Source: UBA1351 sp964563505
GTDB taxonomy: Bacteria; Bacillota; Clostridia; Lachnospirales; Vallitaleaceae
Length of the DNA stretch: 57,897 bases
Assembly: GCA_964563505.1 (NCBI GenBank)
Contig: CAZLXW010000019.1
Coordinates: 1-57,897, forward strand
Direction: 5' to 3'
In this document: piece after piece, positions 8,787 to 16,971 of the stretch
Layout of the letters: each line of letters begins with the position of its first letter
How positions within the stretch are numbered: position 1 is the first letter of the stretch
Position numbers and translations under genes: made by a program
The notes under the pieces: generated by a model
What the model saw: only the letters and a program-made list of their open reading frames with translations
What the model was told of the DNA's origin: nothing
The model's database searches: none

Positions 8787-9626
8787 TTAATAAGCTATTA
8801 CGATCCCACCAATATTGGCATAATTAGAACTTAAGCCTTTCATCGCAATCAATATAACGTCTTTAAAATCATAAAGTTCTTGAATTTTTTCTTTGACTTG
8901 TTCTCCACGTTCTTGAGCTTGGCAATGAGCAACCACGATGACTTTGTCTTTTGTTACTGTTCCAAGTTCACCAATGGTTTGTATCATTTTATCAATGGCT
9001 TTTTTTGTTCCTCTTGCTTGAGAGACAAGGTCAATTTCACCTTTATCTGTTGCTTGAAGAATTAATTTAATATGTAAGATATTGGCGATTGTGGCTTTCA
9101 TCTTTGACATTCGTCCGGCTTTTTGTAAATGATCAATTTTTTCGAGTACAAAAAGTGTCTGCATCTCTTTACGGAATTTTTCACCAATTTCAACAATCTC
9201 TTCAAATTCCATATCTGCTTGGATACACTCTTGTACTTTTAATGCGATAAGCACTTCTGCTGAAACTGCACTCCGACTATCAAATACATGTATTTTCTTC
9301 TCCGGTTGCTTTTCTTGGAACATATTTTTTGCCAACATAGCACTGCCATAACTTCCACTAAGCTCTGAGCTTAATGTAATGATAAATACAGCTTCTTCTT
9401 CGCCTTCAATAGCCTTCATATAATCATCCGGTGATGGACAGGATGATTTTGGAACCATCGTACTAGCATTGGCTTTTTCTAAATAATTGGCTACGTCCAA
9501 ATCATCATTATCAACATAGCGTATTCCGTCGACTTCTAAGGTCAGTGGTACTAGCTCGATATTCATAACTTCCCGCATTGCATCTGTTACATCGCATGAA
9601 CTGTCACCTATAATTTTATATTTCAT
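8787..9626 (-). CDS. DegV family fatty-acid-binding protein
   Basis: 279-residue DegV/FakB-type protein. The N-terminus KIIGDSSCD and the segment SSCPSPDDYM match the family's ligand-binding loops (DSSCD and the TSQPSP-like motif), and ITLSSELSGSYGSA and DSRSAVSAE are the next conserved loops. FakB proteins present fatty acids to a FakA kinase; no fakA gene is nearby. The start was set to the ATG at 9626 because AGGAG lies 10 bases before it and the family begins here; a longer frame to 9731 has no support. Confidence 0.9.
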   Translation of the reverse strand: MKYKIIGDSSCDVTDAMREVMNIELVPLTLEVDGIRYVDNDDLDVANYLEKANASTMVPKSSCPSPDDYMKAIEGEEEAVFIITLSSELSGSYGSAMLAKNMFQEKQPEKKIHVFDSRSAVSAEVLIALKVQECIQADMEFEEIVEIGEKFRKEMQTLFVLEKIDHLQKAGRMSKMKATIANILHIKLILQATDKGEIDLVSQARGTKKAIDKMIQTIGELGTVTKDKVIVVAHCQAQERGEQVKEKIQELYDFKDVILIAMKGLSSNYANIGGIVIAY

Positions 9627-9739
9627 GAAGCATTTCTCCTTATCTTTCTCGCAAATCGAGATGTAGTATTGATTACCATATATTATAGCATACGCTTCAA
9701 AGTGATGCAATGCAATTATCTTGATGTTCAAACAAATTA

Positions 9740-11032
9740 TTATTCATGAATTTTATAAAAGTTTTTAAATATTTCTAGTGTATCCAAAAAATCCTGTTTT
9801 CCCATAAGCTCACGTGTCGAGTGCATTGCAAGCATAGGTACACCAACATCGACAACATGTACCGGCATATATTGTGTAAGAATCGGGCCTAACGTTTTTC
9901 CACCTGCTTCATCGGAATGGTTAATGAACTTTTGGTATTTAATACCTGCATGTTCACAGAGTTGTTGAAATGCAGCAATTGACTCTACTTCAGATGCATA
10001 AGATTTATTTCCACTAATTTTTATGGCAATACCTTCATTAATTACAGGTTTATTGGTCAAGTCATTTTTTTCCTTATAGTTCGGATGCAAGCCATGAGCA
10101 CCATCTGCTGAGATGATGAAGCTCTCCATGGTTTGTCTGGAAAACTGCTCTTGTGTACGGTTCATTCCCATGCGAATGCGGTCAAGTACCGTAGCTAATA
10201 GTATTGAATCGGCCCCCTGTTTTGTCATGCTGCCAATTTCTTCATTGTCGAAAAAAACAGCCATATTTATTCCTTCGTTATGATTGGATTCAATAAGCGA
10301 TTCCGTTGCTGCATAAACCATGGCTAAGTCATCAATCCGCGGACAGGAAATATATTCCTCATTCGCTCCAACAAGTAGACCTTCTTCTGCACAATATACA
10401 TATAGATCCATGTCTAAAACATCAGACGGATTAATCTTTAACTCTTCGGCAACAAGCTTTAAAAGATAATCTTTCCCCACTTGATCCTCAATTAAATTTG
10501 CGATTAATGGTTTCATTTCTTTTTGAACTTTGATCTCTTGGCCTTGATTGACACCTTTATTCATATGAATTGCTATATTTGGCAGGGTCAACACCGGGCG
10601 TTTAAGGTCGACATGCAATATGTTGGGCTTCAATATTTGGTCACTTTTCACTGCAATGCGTCCTGCAATCGATAAAGGACGGTCAAACCATGTGTTTAAA
10701 ATCGGACCTCCATATTTTTCCACATTAAGGGTTAACATACCTTCTTCGACAATTTCTGGAACCGGCTTAATACGAAGTGCCGGGTTATCTGTATGGGCAA
10801 CAATGATATTAAAACCTTTTGTAATAAAGCGGGATTTCCCCATGGTGAAAGCAATCATCATTGATGGATAGGGAGATACAAAGTATTTTCCACCTGGTTC
10901 TAACATCCATAAATCCTCTAATTTAATTTCTTCAAACTCGTTTTTAACTAATCGTTCTTGAACTGTATCGATTGATTGAACTGCGGTTGTCGCAGACTTC
11001 ATAAATTCAAAATAATCTTGTATGATATCCAT
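9740..11032 (-). CDS. M18 family metalloaminopeptidase
   Basis: 430-residue zinc aminopeptidase of the M18 (aspartyl aminopeptidase/ApeA) family, cytosolic, cutting N-terminal residues from peptides. Zinc-site motifs are visible: VAHTDNPALRIKP (about 78-90), FFDNEEIGSMTKQGA, ISADGAHGLHPNY and HSDEAGGKTLGPI near the C-terminus. Length is normal. The ATG at 11032 follows AAGGGG. It starts 18 bases after the stop of the upstream coiled-coil gene, which suggests one transcript. Confidence 0.92.
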   Translation of the reverse strand: MDIIQDYFEFMKSATTAVQSIDTVQERLVKNEFEEIKLEDLWMLEPGGKYFVSPYPSMMIAFTMGKSRFITKGFNIIVAHTDNPALRIKPVPEIVEEGMLTLNVEKYGGPILNTWFDRPLSIAGRIAVKSDQILKPNILHVDLKRPVLTLPNIAIHMNKGVNQGQEIKVQKEMKPLIANLIEDQVGKDYLLKLVAEELKINPSDVLDMDLYVYCAEEGLLVGANEEYISCPRIDDLAMVYAATESLIESNHNEGINMAVFFDNEEIGSMTKQGADSILLATVLDRIRMGMNRTQEQFSRQTMESFIISADGAHGLHPNYKEKNDLTNKPVINEGIAIKISGNKSYASEVESIAAFQQLCEHAGIKYQKFINHSDEAGGKTLGPILTQYMPVHVVDVGVPMLAMHSTRELMGKQDFLDTLEIFKNFYKIHE

Positions 11033-11050
11033 ATGTTCCCCTTCCTAACT

Positions 11051-12001
11051 TTAAACTTCTGCCTTAACGACAAGCGCTTCTTCTTGTTCCAGCAAATCTC
11101 GCATTTGATTGTCACATTCATCAAACCGTTCTTGCAATTGTTCTTGAAGATCTTTTATTGCTTGATGCGTTTGATTGACCTGCTCTTTTACTTGATTAAT
11201 TTCACTTTGAACCGTCCAATCGACAAAAAATCCATCAAAAAACCAATCTGCAAATCGCATAAATCCATCATTTTCAAATTCCGGTAAGTAAGCATCGCCA
11301 ACATCTTGAAGCTCTTGATTATAGCGGCGTAGTGTGTTTTGAAATGAATAGATTTTTTTTTGCGCTTCATCCATATGGCCTCTCTTAGCCATTGTCGCAA
11401 GCATTCCACCACCGAACATATCATAAGTTCCCCAATTTGCTGCTGACTGCAATGATTTTAAAATATCTTGGGACTGACTTAAGGCATTATTGCCTTCACT
11501 TAAGGCTTCTCCGATTTCTTTCATTTCATGAAGCAACTTTTCAACTTGTCCCTCCATGATTTCGATTTGCCCCCAAACCTCATCACTCTTTTCTTGAAGC
11601 GTAGCTTTTTTTTCATTTAAAAGCTGCTTGTATCCATCTTCCATTTCCCTCGACGGTTGAATTTTTTCTTGTATTTGAGTGATTTTTTGCTGCTCTGCTG
11701 TAATTTCCGAATCAATGCGGTCAAGTTCTTGCTTTACTTTTAAAACATCCTTTTCTTCATCACGCAGTCGCTCTGTTTTATCATTGACCAATGAATGCCA
11801 TAGATTCGCAAAACTCAAACCTTTAAGTGTAGCTACATCTTTCTTTTCTTTTTCTAAACGTTCTTCAATATGCTTTTTTTCTTCGACCCGATCATCTAAA
11901 GATTTTTTTGCTTTGCGAAGCCGATCCATAAAAATCTTATTCTCTTCGATTTCATGCTGCTTTACTCGAATTTTTTCATTTAACTTTGTTACATTCACCA
12001 T
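11051..12001 (-). CDS. Long coiled-coil protein of unknown function
   Basis: I do not recognise this 316-residue protein. Nearly all of residues 1-190 is predicted coiled coil by eye (heptads rich in Leu, Glu, Lys, Gln), interrupted by a short segment LSFANLWHSL. A less helical middle (about 195-265) has TYDMFGGGMLATMAKRGHMDEAQ and a tryptophan/phenylalanine-rich stretch FADWFFDGFFVDW (about 252-264). A second coiled coil of about 45 residues ends the protein. No signal peptide or membrane helix. The middle region GGGMLATMAKRGHMDEA resembles proteins of unknown role found in Firmicutes next to peptidases. The ATG follows AGGAGG. Confidence 0.8.
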   Translation of the reverse strand: MVNVTKLNEKIRVKQHEIEENKIFMDRLRKAKKSLDDRVEEKKHIEERLEKEKKDVATLKGLSFANLWHSLVNDKTERLRDEEKDVLKVKQELDRIDSEITAEQQKITQIQEKIQPSREMEDGYKQLLNEKKATLQEKSDEVWGQIEIMEGQVEKLLHEMKEIGEALSEGNNALSQSQDILKSLQSAANWGTYDMFGGGMLATMAKRGHMDEAQKKIYSFQNTLRRYNQELQDVGDAYLPEFENDGFMRFADWFFDGFFVDWTVQSEINQVKEQVNQTHQAIKDLQEQLQERFDECDNQMRDLLEQEEALVVKAEV

Positions 12002-12079
12002 CTCATCTCCTCCTAAATCATCTACCTGTTAATACTTATGATAACAGATTATACTTCATCTGGGAATCGAAAAAAAAGA

Positions 12080-14011
12080 TTATAAATCTTTTGCATCAAC
12101 CTCAAACACGGTATCTTTGACGTATTTTCTACCCATGAGTTTATCGTGTTTACGATAGTCTTTTGATTTGAAGAGAATATCAAAGTCGTATCCTTCCGGA
12201 TAAAGTTCTTCCGCAGGTATCTTCAAGTTCAAGAGACGTCGATGGAGAGTTGTTTTTTTATCTTTAATCATAACAACAACTTCTTTTTTATAATCCTCTG
12301 ATTCGTAAACAATACCCTTTGAATGCATGGATGGAATCGTTACCTGATCTCCACGTTGATATAACCTCTCTTCTTCTTGTTTTGGACTACTTTTTTCCAT
12401 AGCTTTCGGTTTCTTGGATTTTATTGCTGTCACTATTTCTTTGGAAACAAATAGTTCACCATCCTTACTATAGTTATAGGCCTGTCCATATGTCTCTGAA
12501 TGTGCACGGTTAATGATGTTAGCTTCCATACCTAGTTTAAGGGCAATAACAAATGCATTGCTTTCTCCTGCTTCTCCCATAATCAATTGATATGTCGGCT
12601 TTAAGCTTGCAATATCAAAATCCATCTTGCCATTAATAAATCCCCCATGGTCTCGTGCAAACGTTTTGACTTTTCCATAGTGACTTGTTGCAAGAATGGT
12701 TGCACCTCGTTCATGCAATGTCTCGAGTATTGCGATGGCTAATCCTTCTCCTTCTACCGGATCTGTTCCTGATCCAATTTCATCAAGAATGACTAAGCTA
12801 TATGGATTTGCCGATTTGAGTATACGGATAATCTGTTGAATATGGGCTGAAAATGTACTTAATGATTGTTCAATACTCTGTCCGTCACCAATATCAACAA
12901 GAATTTGGCCATAAATCGCAAATTCACTTGCTTCATCGACCGGCACATGTAATCCGGATTGTATCATAGCAGTAAATAAGCCTACTGTTTTTAATACAAC
13001 GGTTTTACCCCCGGTATTGGGACCCGTAATCACTAGCCCTTGATAGTCTCGACCAATTTCAAAATTTAGCGGGACAGCTGTGTTACCAAGAAGTGGATGT
13101 CGCCCATTGATAATTCGAGTTCGATTGGACGTATTTACATTCACTTTTTTTCCATTGATGGATTGACTATATTTCGCCTTAGCAAAAATAACATCATAGG
13201 CAATAAACGTTTCTAATGTAATCCGAATACCTACCATATCTTCATAAATTAGGGCGGTTAAATAGGCTAATACTTGATAAACTTCTTGATCCTCTTCAAT
13301 ATTCAAATGTTGAAGCTCTTCTTGATAACGGTTGATTGCCGTCGGCTCAATAAAATAGGTTGAACCGGTTGTTGATTTTTCAACAACGACTCCCGGAACC
13401 ATCTGCTTATAATTGGCTTTAACTTGAAGGACGTATCGATTATTCTTGACCGTTACCGTTTGGTCTTGTAGATATTTCTTAATATTCGATGATTTTGTCA
13501 TTGTATCAAGCTTTGTTTTCATACGGGCTTCAAGGATACTTTTTTGTTTTCGTATTTTCCCCAAGTTTTGACTGGCTTTGTCATCCACACGATGTTGATA
13601 AATGCAGCGATTGATTTCATTCTTGATATCTTTATATTCGAACATGCTTAATGCATATGTGGTAATTGTCGGAGCCAAAAAATGATGTTCTTGCATAAAC
13701 CGTTTCATCTTATCTGTTGTTACAATCATATGCCCTATACTCTCCAGTTCATCCGGCTGGAGAATTCCATTTTTCTCCACTTTAATGAGTAGTTGTTCTA
13801 TATGATTATTTCCTAATAAGGGAATGGACGTTGATGCATTTAAGATTTCCCTCGCTTCACTTGTTTCCTTCATAAGTTGCTGGATTCGTTCATAATCGGA
13901 AGTTGGATGAAGTTTACCTATTTCTGATCTTGCTTCATCACAAATAACAAACGCTTCAATATTTTCAATAATTTTATAGTATTCGAGTGTCTCTAACATT
14001 CTTTTTTCCAT
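12080..14011 (-). CDS. MutS2-like ATPase lacking the Smr domain
   Basis: 643-residue MutS-superfamily ATPase. Residues about 1-300 form the helical lever/clamp region of MutS2. The ATPase core has Walker A GPNTGGKTVVLKT, the SLSTFSAHIQQI motif, Walker B LVILDEIGSGTDP and the ATSHYGKVK switch. MutS2 of Bacillus (about 785 residues) ends in an Smr nuclease domain; this protein stops at about 640 with a short beta-rich tail and no HxLDLHG-type Smr motif. Function is therefore open: ribosome rescue and recombination control are known for full-length MutS2. The ATG follows GGAGGT. The promoter probably lies in 14090-14250, where a palindrome (14200-14217) is seen. Confidence 0.87.
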   Translation of the reverse strand: MEKRMLETLEYYKIIENIEAFVICDEARSEIGKLHPTSDYERIQQLMKETSEAREILNASTSIPLLGNNHIEQLLIKVEKNGILQPDELESIGHMIVTTDKMKRFMQEHHFLAPTITTYALSMFEYKDIKNEINRCIYQHRVDDKASQNLGKIRKQKSILEARMKTKLDTMTKSSNIKKYLQDQTVTVKNNRYVLQVKANYKQMVPGVVVEKSTTGSTYFIEPTAINRYQEELQHLNIEEDQEVYQVLAYLTALIYEDMVGIRITLETFIAYDVIFAKAKYSQSINGKKVNVNTSNRTRIINGRHPLLGNTAVPLNFEIGRDYQGLVITGPNTGGKTVVLKTVGLFTAMIQSGLHVPVDEASEFAIYGQILVDIGDGQSIEQSLSTFSAHIQQIIRILKSANPYSLVILDEIGSGTDPVEGEGLAIAILETLHERGATILATSHYGKVKTFARDHGGFINGKMDFDIASLKPTYQLIMGEAGESNAFVIALKLGMEANIINRAHSETYGQAYNYSKDGELFVSKEIVTAIKSKKPKAMEKSSPKQEEERLYQRGDQVTIPSMHSKGIVYESEDYKKEVVVMIKDKKTTLHRRLLNLKIPAEELYPEGYDFDILFKSKDYRKHDKLMGRKYVKDTVFEVDAKDL

Positions 14012-14055
14012 GTTTATTTACCTCCACGAATTTGGGGTATGCAAAAAAACACACA

Positions 14056-14084
14056 AAGGCCCATAGATATAATCTACGAGCCTT
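14056..14084 (-). terminator. Terminator upstream of the mutS2-like gene
   Basis: Stem AAAGGC.../...GAGCCTT spans 14056-14084 with about 13 pairs including wobbles. On the minus strand it is followed by TGTGTGTTTTTTTG. It would stop transcripts arriving from the peptide-export island before they enter the mutS2-like gene, whose ATG is 45 bases away. Confidence 0.75.
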
Positions 14085-14257
14085 AAATAGCTATTGTTAA
14101 AGACGAAATTATAGTATGTATGTTAATTTTGCACACCAAATAGACAAGTCCCACTCATAAAAGTGCACTTGAAAATCTAGTTACAATAATTATTCAATTC
14201 TTATTCAACTGAATAAGACACATACATAAAATTACCTCTTCATTCTTATAATTTAAT

Positions 14258-14852
14258 TTACCATTTCAGAATATCGGATTTGAATAAACTTGTCAAGTAA
14301 ATTTTTTCATCCAAAACTCTATAGTTAATTACCTGCTTAGCTTTTTCCGAGAGGACTTGAGCTTCCAATATAAATGTTTCATCCGGCTTTAAAATAAGAT
14401 AATCCTAGTTCACTTTAATAAGTGTTGTAGCAACAACTACATTAATCTCTATATCTTTAGAAAAATTGCCTGCTAATATTGTTATAACTGTTTTCCCTGG
14501 ATTAATGGCTTCAATAGTTCCAGTGGAATCAATTTTTCATCAGCAGGCTTTACCTCAAGTGCATAAGATTTTACTAACTCTCCAATAGCTGCTTTTATAA
14601 CCGTAAAACCTTCTCACTTTGCCGTTATTCTACCAAAATCATTTACTATAGCAATTTTTCTATTTGATGAACTATACTTAAAATTCAACTTTCTCGCTTC
14701 TACAGGCAAAACGGATGGTGACAAAATTCGTGTCTTTCCATGTTTTAATGCTTCAATACGAACCATCGCGTTAATAGTTGCCACGCTTTGCTTTCATCCT
14801 CTGAATCAAAGGTCACTTCTTGATTCGTTGCATTCGTTGGTAATGGAGTAAC
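14258..14852 (-). pseudogene. Decayed Big_2 (bacterial Ig-like) surface protein gene
   Basis: Reading the minus strand in shifting frames gives clear Big_2 pieces. From 14852: TPLPTNATNQEVTFDSEDES, a Big_2 start. Then after a frameshift near 14785: KHGKTRILSPSVLPVEA, KYSSSNRKIAIVNDFGRI, TAK, an in-frame TGA, then EGFTVIKAAIGE. After another shift near 14522: GTIEAINPGKTVITILAG, then a TAG, then a third partial repeat (LILKPDETFILEAQVLS). At least two stops and two or three frameshifts rule out a working gene. Remnants of about three tandem repeats remain; the N-terminus and anchor are missing. It is the most decayed piece of the island. Confidence 0.75.
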
Positions 14853-14859
14853 ATAAAGC

Positions 14860-15089
14860 AATTGTAAAAATCATATCACCTTTTTGAACATAACTTTCTA
14901 CGATTTCACCCGTATAAGGGGACACAATATAATTTTTATTAATGCTTTGAATTACTCCTGTCGCCTTAATGATCAACCAAAAAGAAACGATTATTAACAA
15001 TATCAAAAAATCAAAAGGATGAAATATCCAAAAAACGGAATGTCTTTTTTATACAGCAATCTACTGTCTGTTAGTTGACTTAATGTCAT
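14860..15089 (-). pseudogene. Truncated HlyD-family exporter gene relic
   Basis: ATG at 15089, 2 bases after the stop of the 91-residue gene, starts MTLSQLTDSRLLYKKDIPFF, then a hydrophobic stretch; a one-base loss near 15003 shifts the frame. Continuing in the other frame: SFWLIIKATGVIQSINKNY and VSPYTGEIVESYVQKGDMI, the hallmark N-terminal membrane helix and barrel-sandwich start of HlyD-type membrane fusion proteins. Homology ends at about 14862 and runs straight into Big_2 remnant sequence in another frame. So only about 75 of the usual 400-500 residues survive. Confidence 0.75.
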
Positions 15090-15091
15090 GT

Positions 15092-15367
15092 TCATTTTTC
15101 CAGTTTCGTCTTATTTGAAGCGATTATCATAGCACTAGCGAAATAACAAACTGTATATATTACAAGCCCGCCAACAACTATGTTAGATAGTTCCGAATTT
15201 GTATATGTCCCTGTACCAATGCTATATAATAACGTACCTCCCCAAAATGCTACTAATGAAGATGATAAATCCACACATTTTTTATTGTTTTTATTTCTAT
15301 GAACCAATATTAGCAATATAATAATAGCTTGAATCATCACTGGCATTAATTCCATCCAGACAGGCAT
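15092..15367 (-). CDS. Small three-helix membrane protein in the export island
   Basis: I do not recognise the family. The 91-residue protein has three likely membrane helices (about 5-23, 37-52, 62-83) with a short basic loop HRNKNNKK between the first two and a basic C-terminus. An AGGAGG ribosome site precedes the ATG. It lies 89 bases after the intact hlyD-like gene, on the same strand, and would be cotranscribed. Location and topology fit an immunity or accessory protein, but this is inference only; it could equally be the survivor of a second module together with the HlyD relic that follows it by 2 bases. Confidence 0.7.
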   Translation of the reverse strand: MPVWMELMPVMIQAIIILLILVHRNKNNKKCVDLSSSLVAFWGGTLLYSIGTGTYTNSELSNIVVGGLVIYTVCYFASAMIIASNKTKLEK

Positions 15368-15456
15368 ATATTTTCCTCCTTCTAACTAGTTTGTTTTTTT
15401 CCCCAATAGTATTTACTCATTTTATAGTAATTAGAATTTATATCTTAATGTACTAT

Positions 15457-16959
15457 TTAATTAATCTTTTCTAATAGCCAATATAGAACCTTCTTCTGTT
15501 CTTTAATCACATGTGCCTCGCAATCCATACCTACTTTAATGTCTCTTGTCTCCCCTTTATAACTAACCCCTTCTACGTCGCCCAAGTTTGCTTCTACTAA
15601 ATAATAACTGTTACCCGGCCCCTCCATTTTAATATCTGTACTAATTCGTTCAATGGTTCCTGTGAATTCACCATATTCTTGAAAAGGTAATGCACTGAAT
15701 TTAAATTTCACCACATCACCAACTTCGATTCCTGCCACTTCATTATTTGGAATCGCGATATCTACAGAAAATCCTGTTTCATTTTCAGGTATGATCGTGA
15801 GCATTTCAGTCCCAACAGAAATATAGTCCTCTTTCGATGTTTCATATAACAAACTAACCTTTCCTGAAATTGGCGCTTTAATAATTGCTCTCTCAATTTG
15901 CAGTATCGCATTTTTTAGATTTATCTCATAACCATCGAGTTCATCTTTATACGTTTTTATATCATTCTGAATACGAACCAAGGTGTCCATACGATATTTT
16001 TCAATAATAAAATCCCCATTGTCTTCTTCGTTGGTTAATAATTTTTCTGTGATTTTCGCCGATTGTAGTTGTGCTTCATAATGGGAAATTGAATCTTCTG
16101 TCTCTTTGATACGGTCTTCAAGATTTACCATATAGTTGCTTCTGTACTGGTCAAAAGCGAGCTTCTTTGTCTCCAGCGTATATGCCTCTGTTTCATATTC
16201 GTTTTTTGACATAATTCCTGCTTCGTATAGGGCTCTTGCTTTTTCAAGAGATTCTTCAAGATAACTGATTTCTGCTTCGTATTGCTGAATGGTTTGTGTA
16301 TAATCTTCATACTTCCCTTGAGCATCAGAATCGACCAATTGGTTTTTATCTTGCTCTATGGATTGTTTTATCACAAGCATCTTGTCATATTCTTCGCCCA
16401 ATGTTTTTAGCTGACTATGAATAACCTCTGCCTGATTACTTTGTAACAGCTGTAACTTTGTTGATTCTTTCTGATACTTGAGATAGTCAAGATTTGTCTG
16501 ATAGTTTTTATATTTGGTTTGATAATAATGATTATAGCTACTAGATTCTTTAAAAGCTAATTCTCCACCAATAATACTTTTTTCATAAGACTTTAAGCTA
16601 ATTAGTTTTTCCTTAATATCAACACTCTTATTCATCAACTCTTCCTTCTGCAACAACAAGGATTCGTGTCCAATAACATAGAGAACATCTCCTTGTGTCA
16701 CTTGCTGACCTTCTCCTACATTGACTTCCTGAAGTTTACCCGTAGTTTCGACTCGTATTGTGTTCACATTTTGATTCGGCCTGACAACACCATGACCTTT
16801 TGCTACAATATCTATTTCACTCATATAGGTCCAAATAAATGCACCGACTATAATGATGAGAAACAAATAGATAAATGCTGATACAAAGGGTCGTGGTTTT
16901 GCCGCATACATTTCTCTGCTATAAGCAACTTCTCGGATATCCAATAACTGTTCTTTCAT
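15457..16959 (-). CDS. HlyD-family membrane fusion protein of the peptide exporter
   Basis: 500-residue periplasmic-adaptor type protein (in Gram-positives, the accessory factor of peptidase-containing ABC exporters). One membrane helix at about 25-45 (AFIYLFLIIIVGAFIW), then the first barrel-sandwich half (GKLQEVNVGEGQQVTQGDVL), a long coiled coil at about 105-345, and the second half (IIKAPISGKVSLLYETSKEDYISVG) with a beta-barrel after it (NEVAGIEVGDVVKFKFSALP). The ATG follows AGGAG and starts 12 bases after the stop of the ABC gene, so the two are one operon. It differs clearly from the truncated HlyD relic at 14860-15089, which belongs to another subgroup. Confidence 0.9.
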   Translation of the reverse strand: MKEQLLDIREVAYSREMYAAKPRPFVSAFIYLFLIIIVGAFIWTYMSEIDIVAKGHGVVRPNQNVNTIRVETTGKLQEVNVGEGQQVTQGDVLYVIGHESLLLQKEELMNKSVDIKEKLISLKSYEKSIIGGELAFKESSSYNHYYQTKYKNYQTNLDYLKYQKESTKLQLLQSNQAEVIHSQLKTLGEEYDKMLVIKQSIEQDKNQLVDSDAQGKYEDYTQTIQQYEAEISYLEESLEKARALYEAGIMSKNEYETEAYTLETKKLAFDQYRSNYMVNLEDRIKETEDSISHYEAQLQSAKITEKLLTNEEDNGDFIIEKYRMDTLVRIQNDIKTYKDELDGYEINLKNAILQIERAIIKAPISGKVSLLYETSKEDYISVGTEMLTIIPENETGFSVDIAIPNNEVAGIEVGDVVKFKFSALPFQEYGEFTGTIERISTDIKMEGPGNSYYLVEANLGDVEGVSYKGETRDIKVGMDCEAHVIKEQKKVLYWLLEKIN

Positions 16960-16971
16960 AAGTGACTCCTA

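Noticed and set aside
14085..14257. Further genes between the mutS2-like gene and the Big_2 relic
   Set aside because: No open frame or family match; only a palindrome CTTATTCA-AC-TGAATAAG at 14200-14217 and AT-rich DNA.
14806..15006. Minus-strand frame of 66 codons as an independent gene
   Set aside because: It is the second half of the HlyD relic in a shifted frame; it has no ribosome site and its tail is out-of-frame Big_2 sequence.
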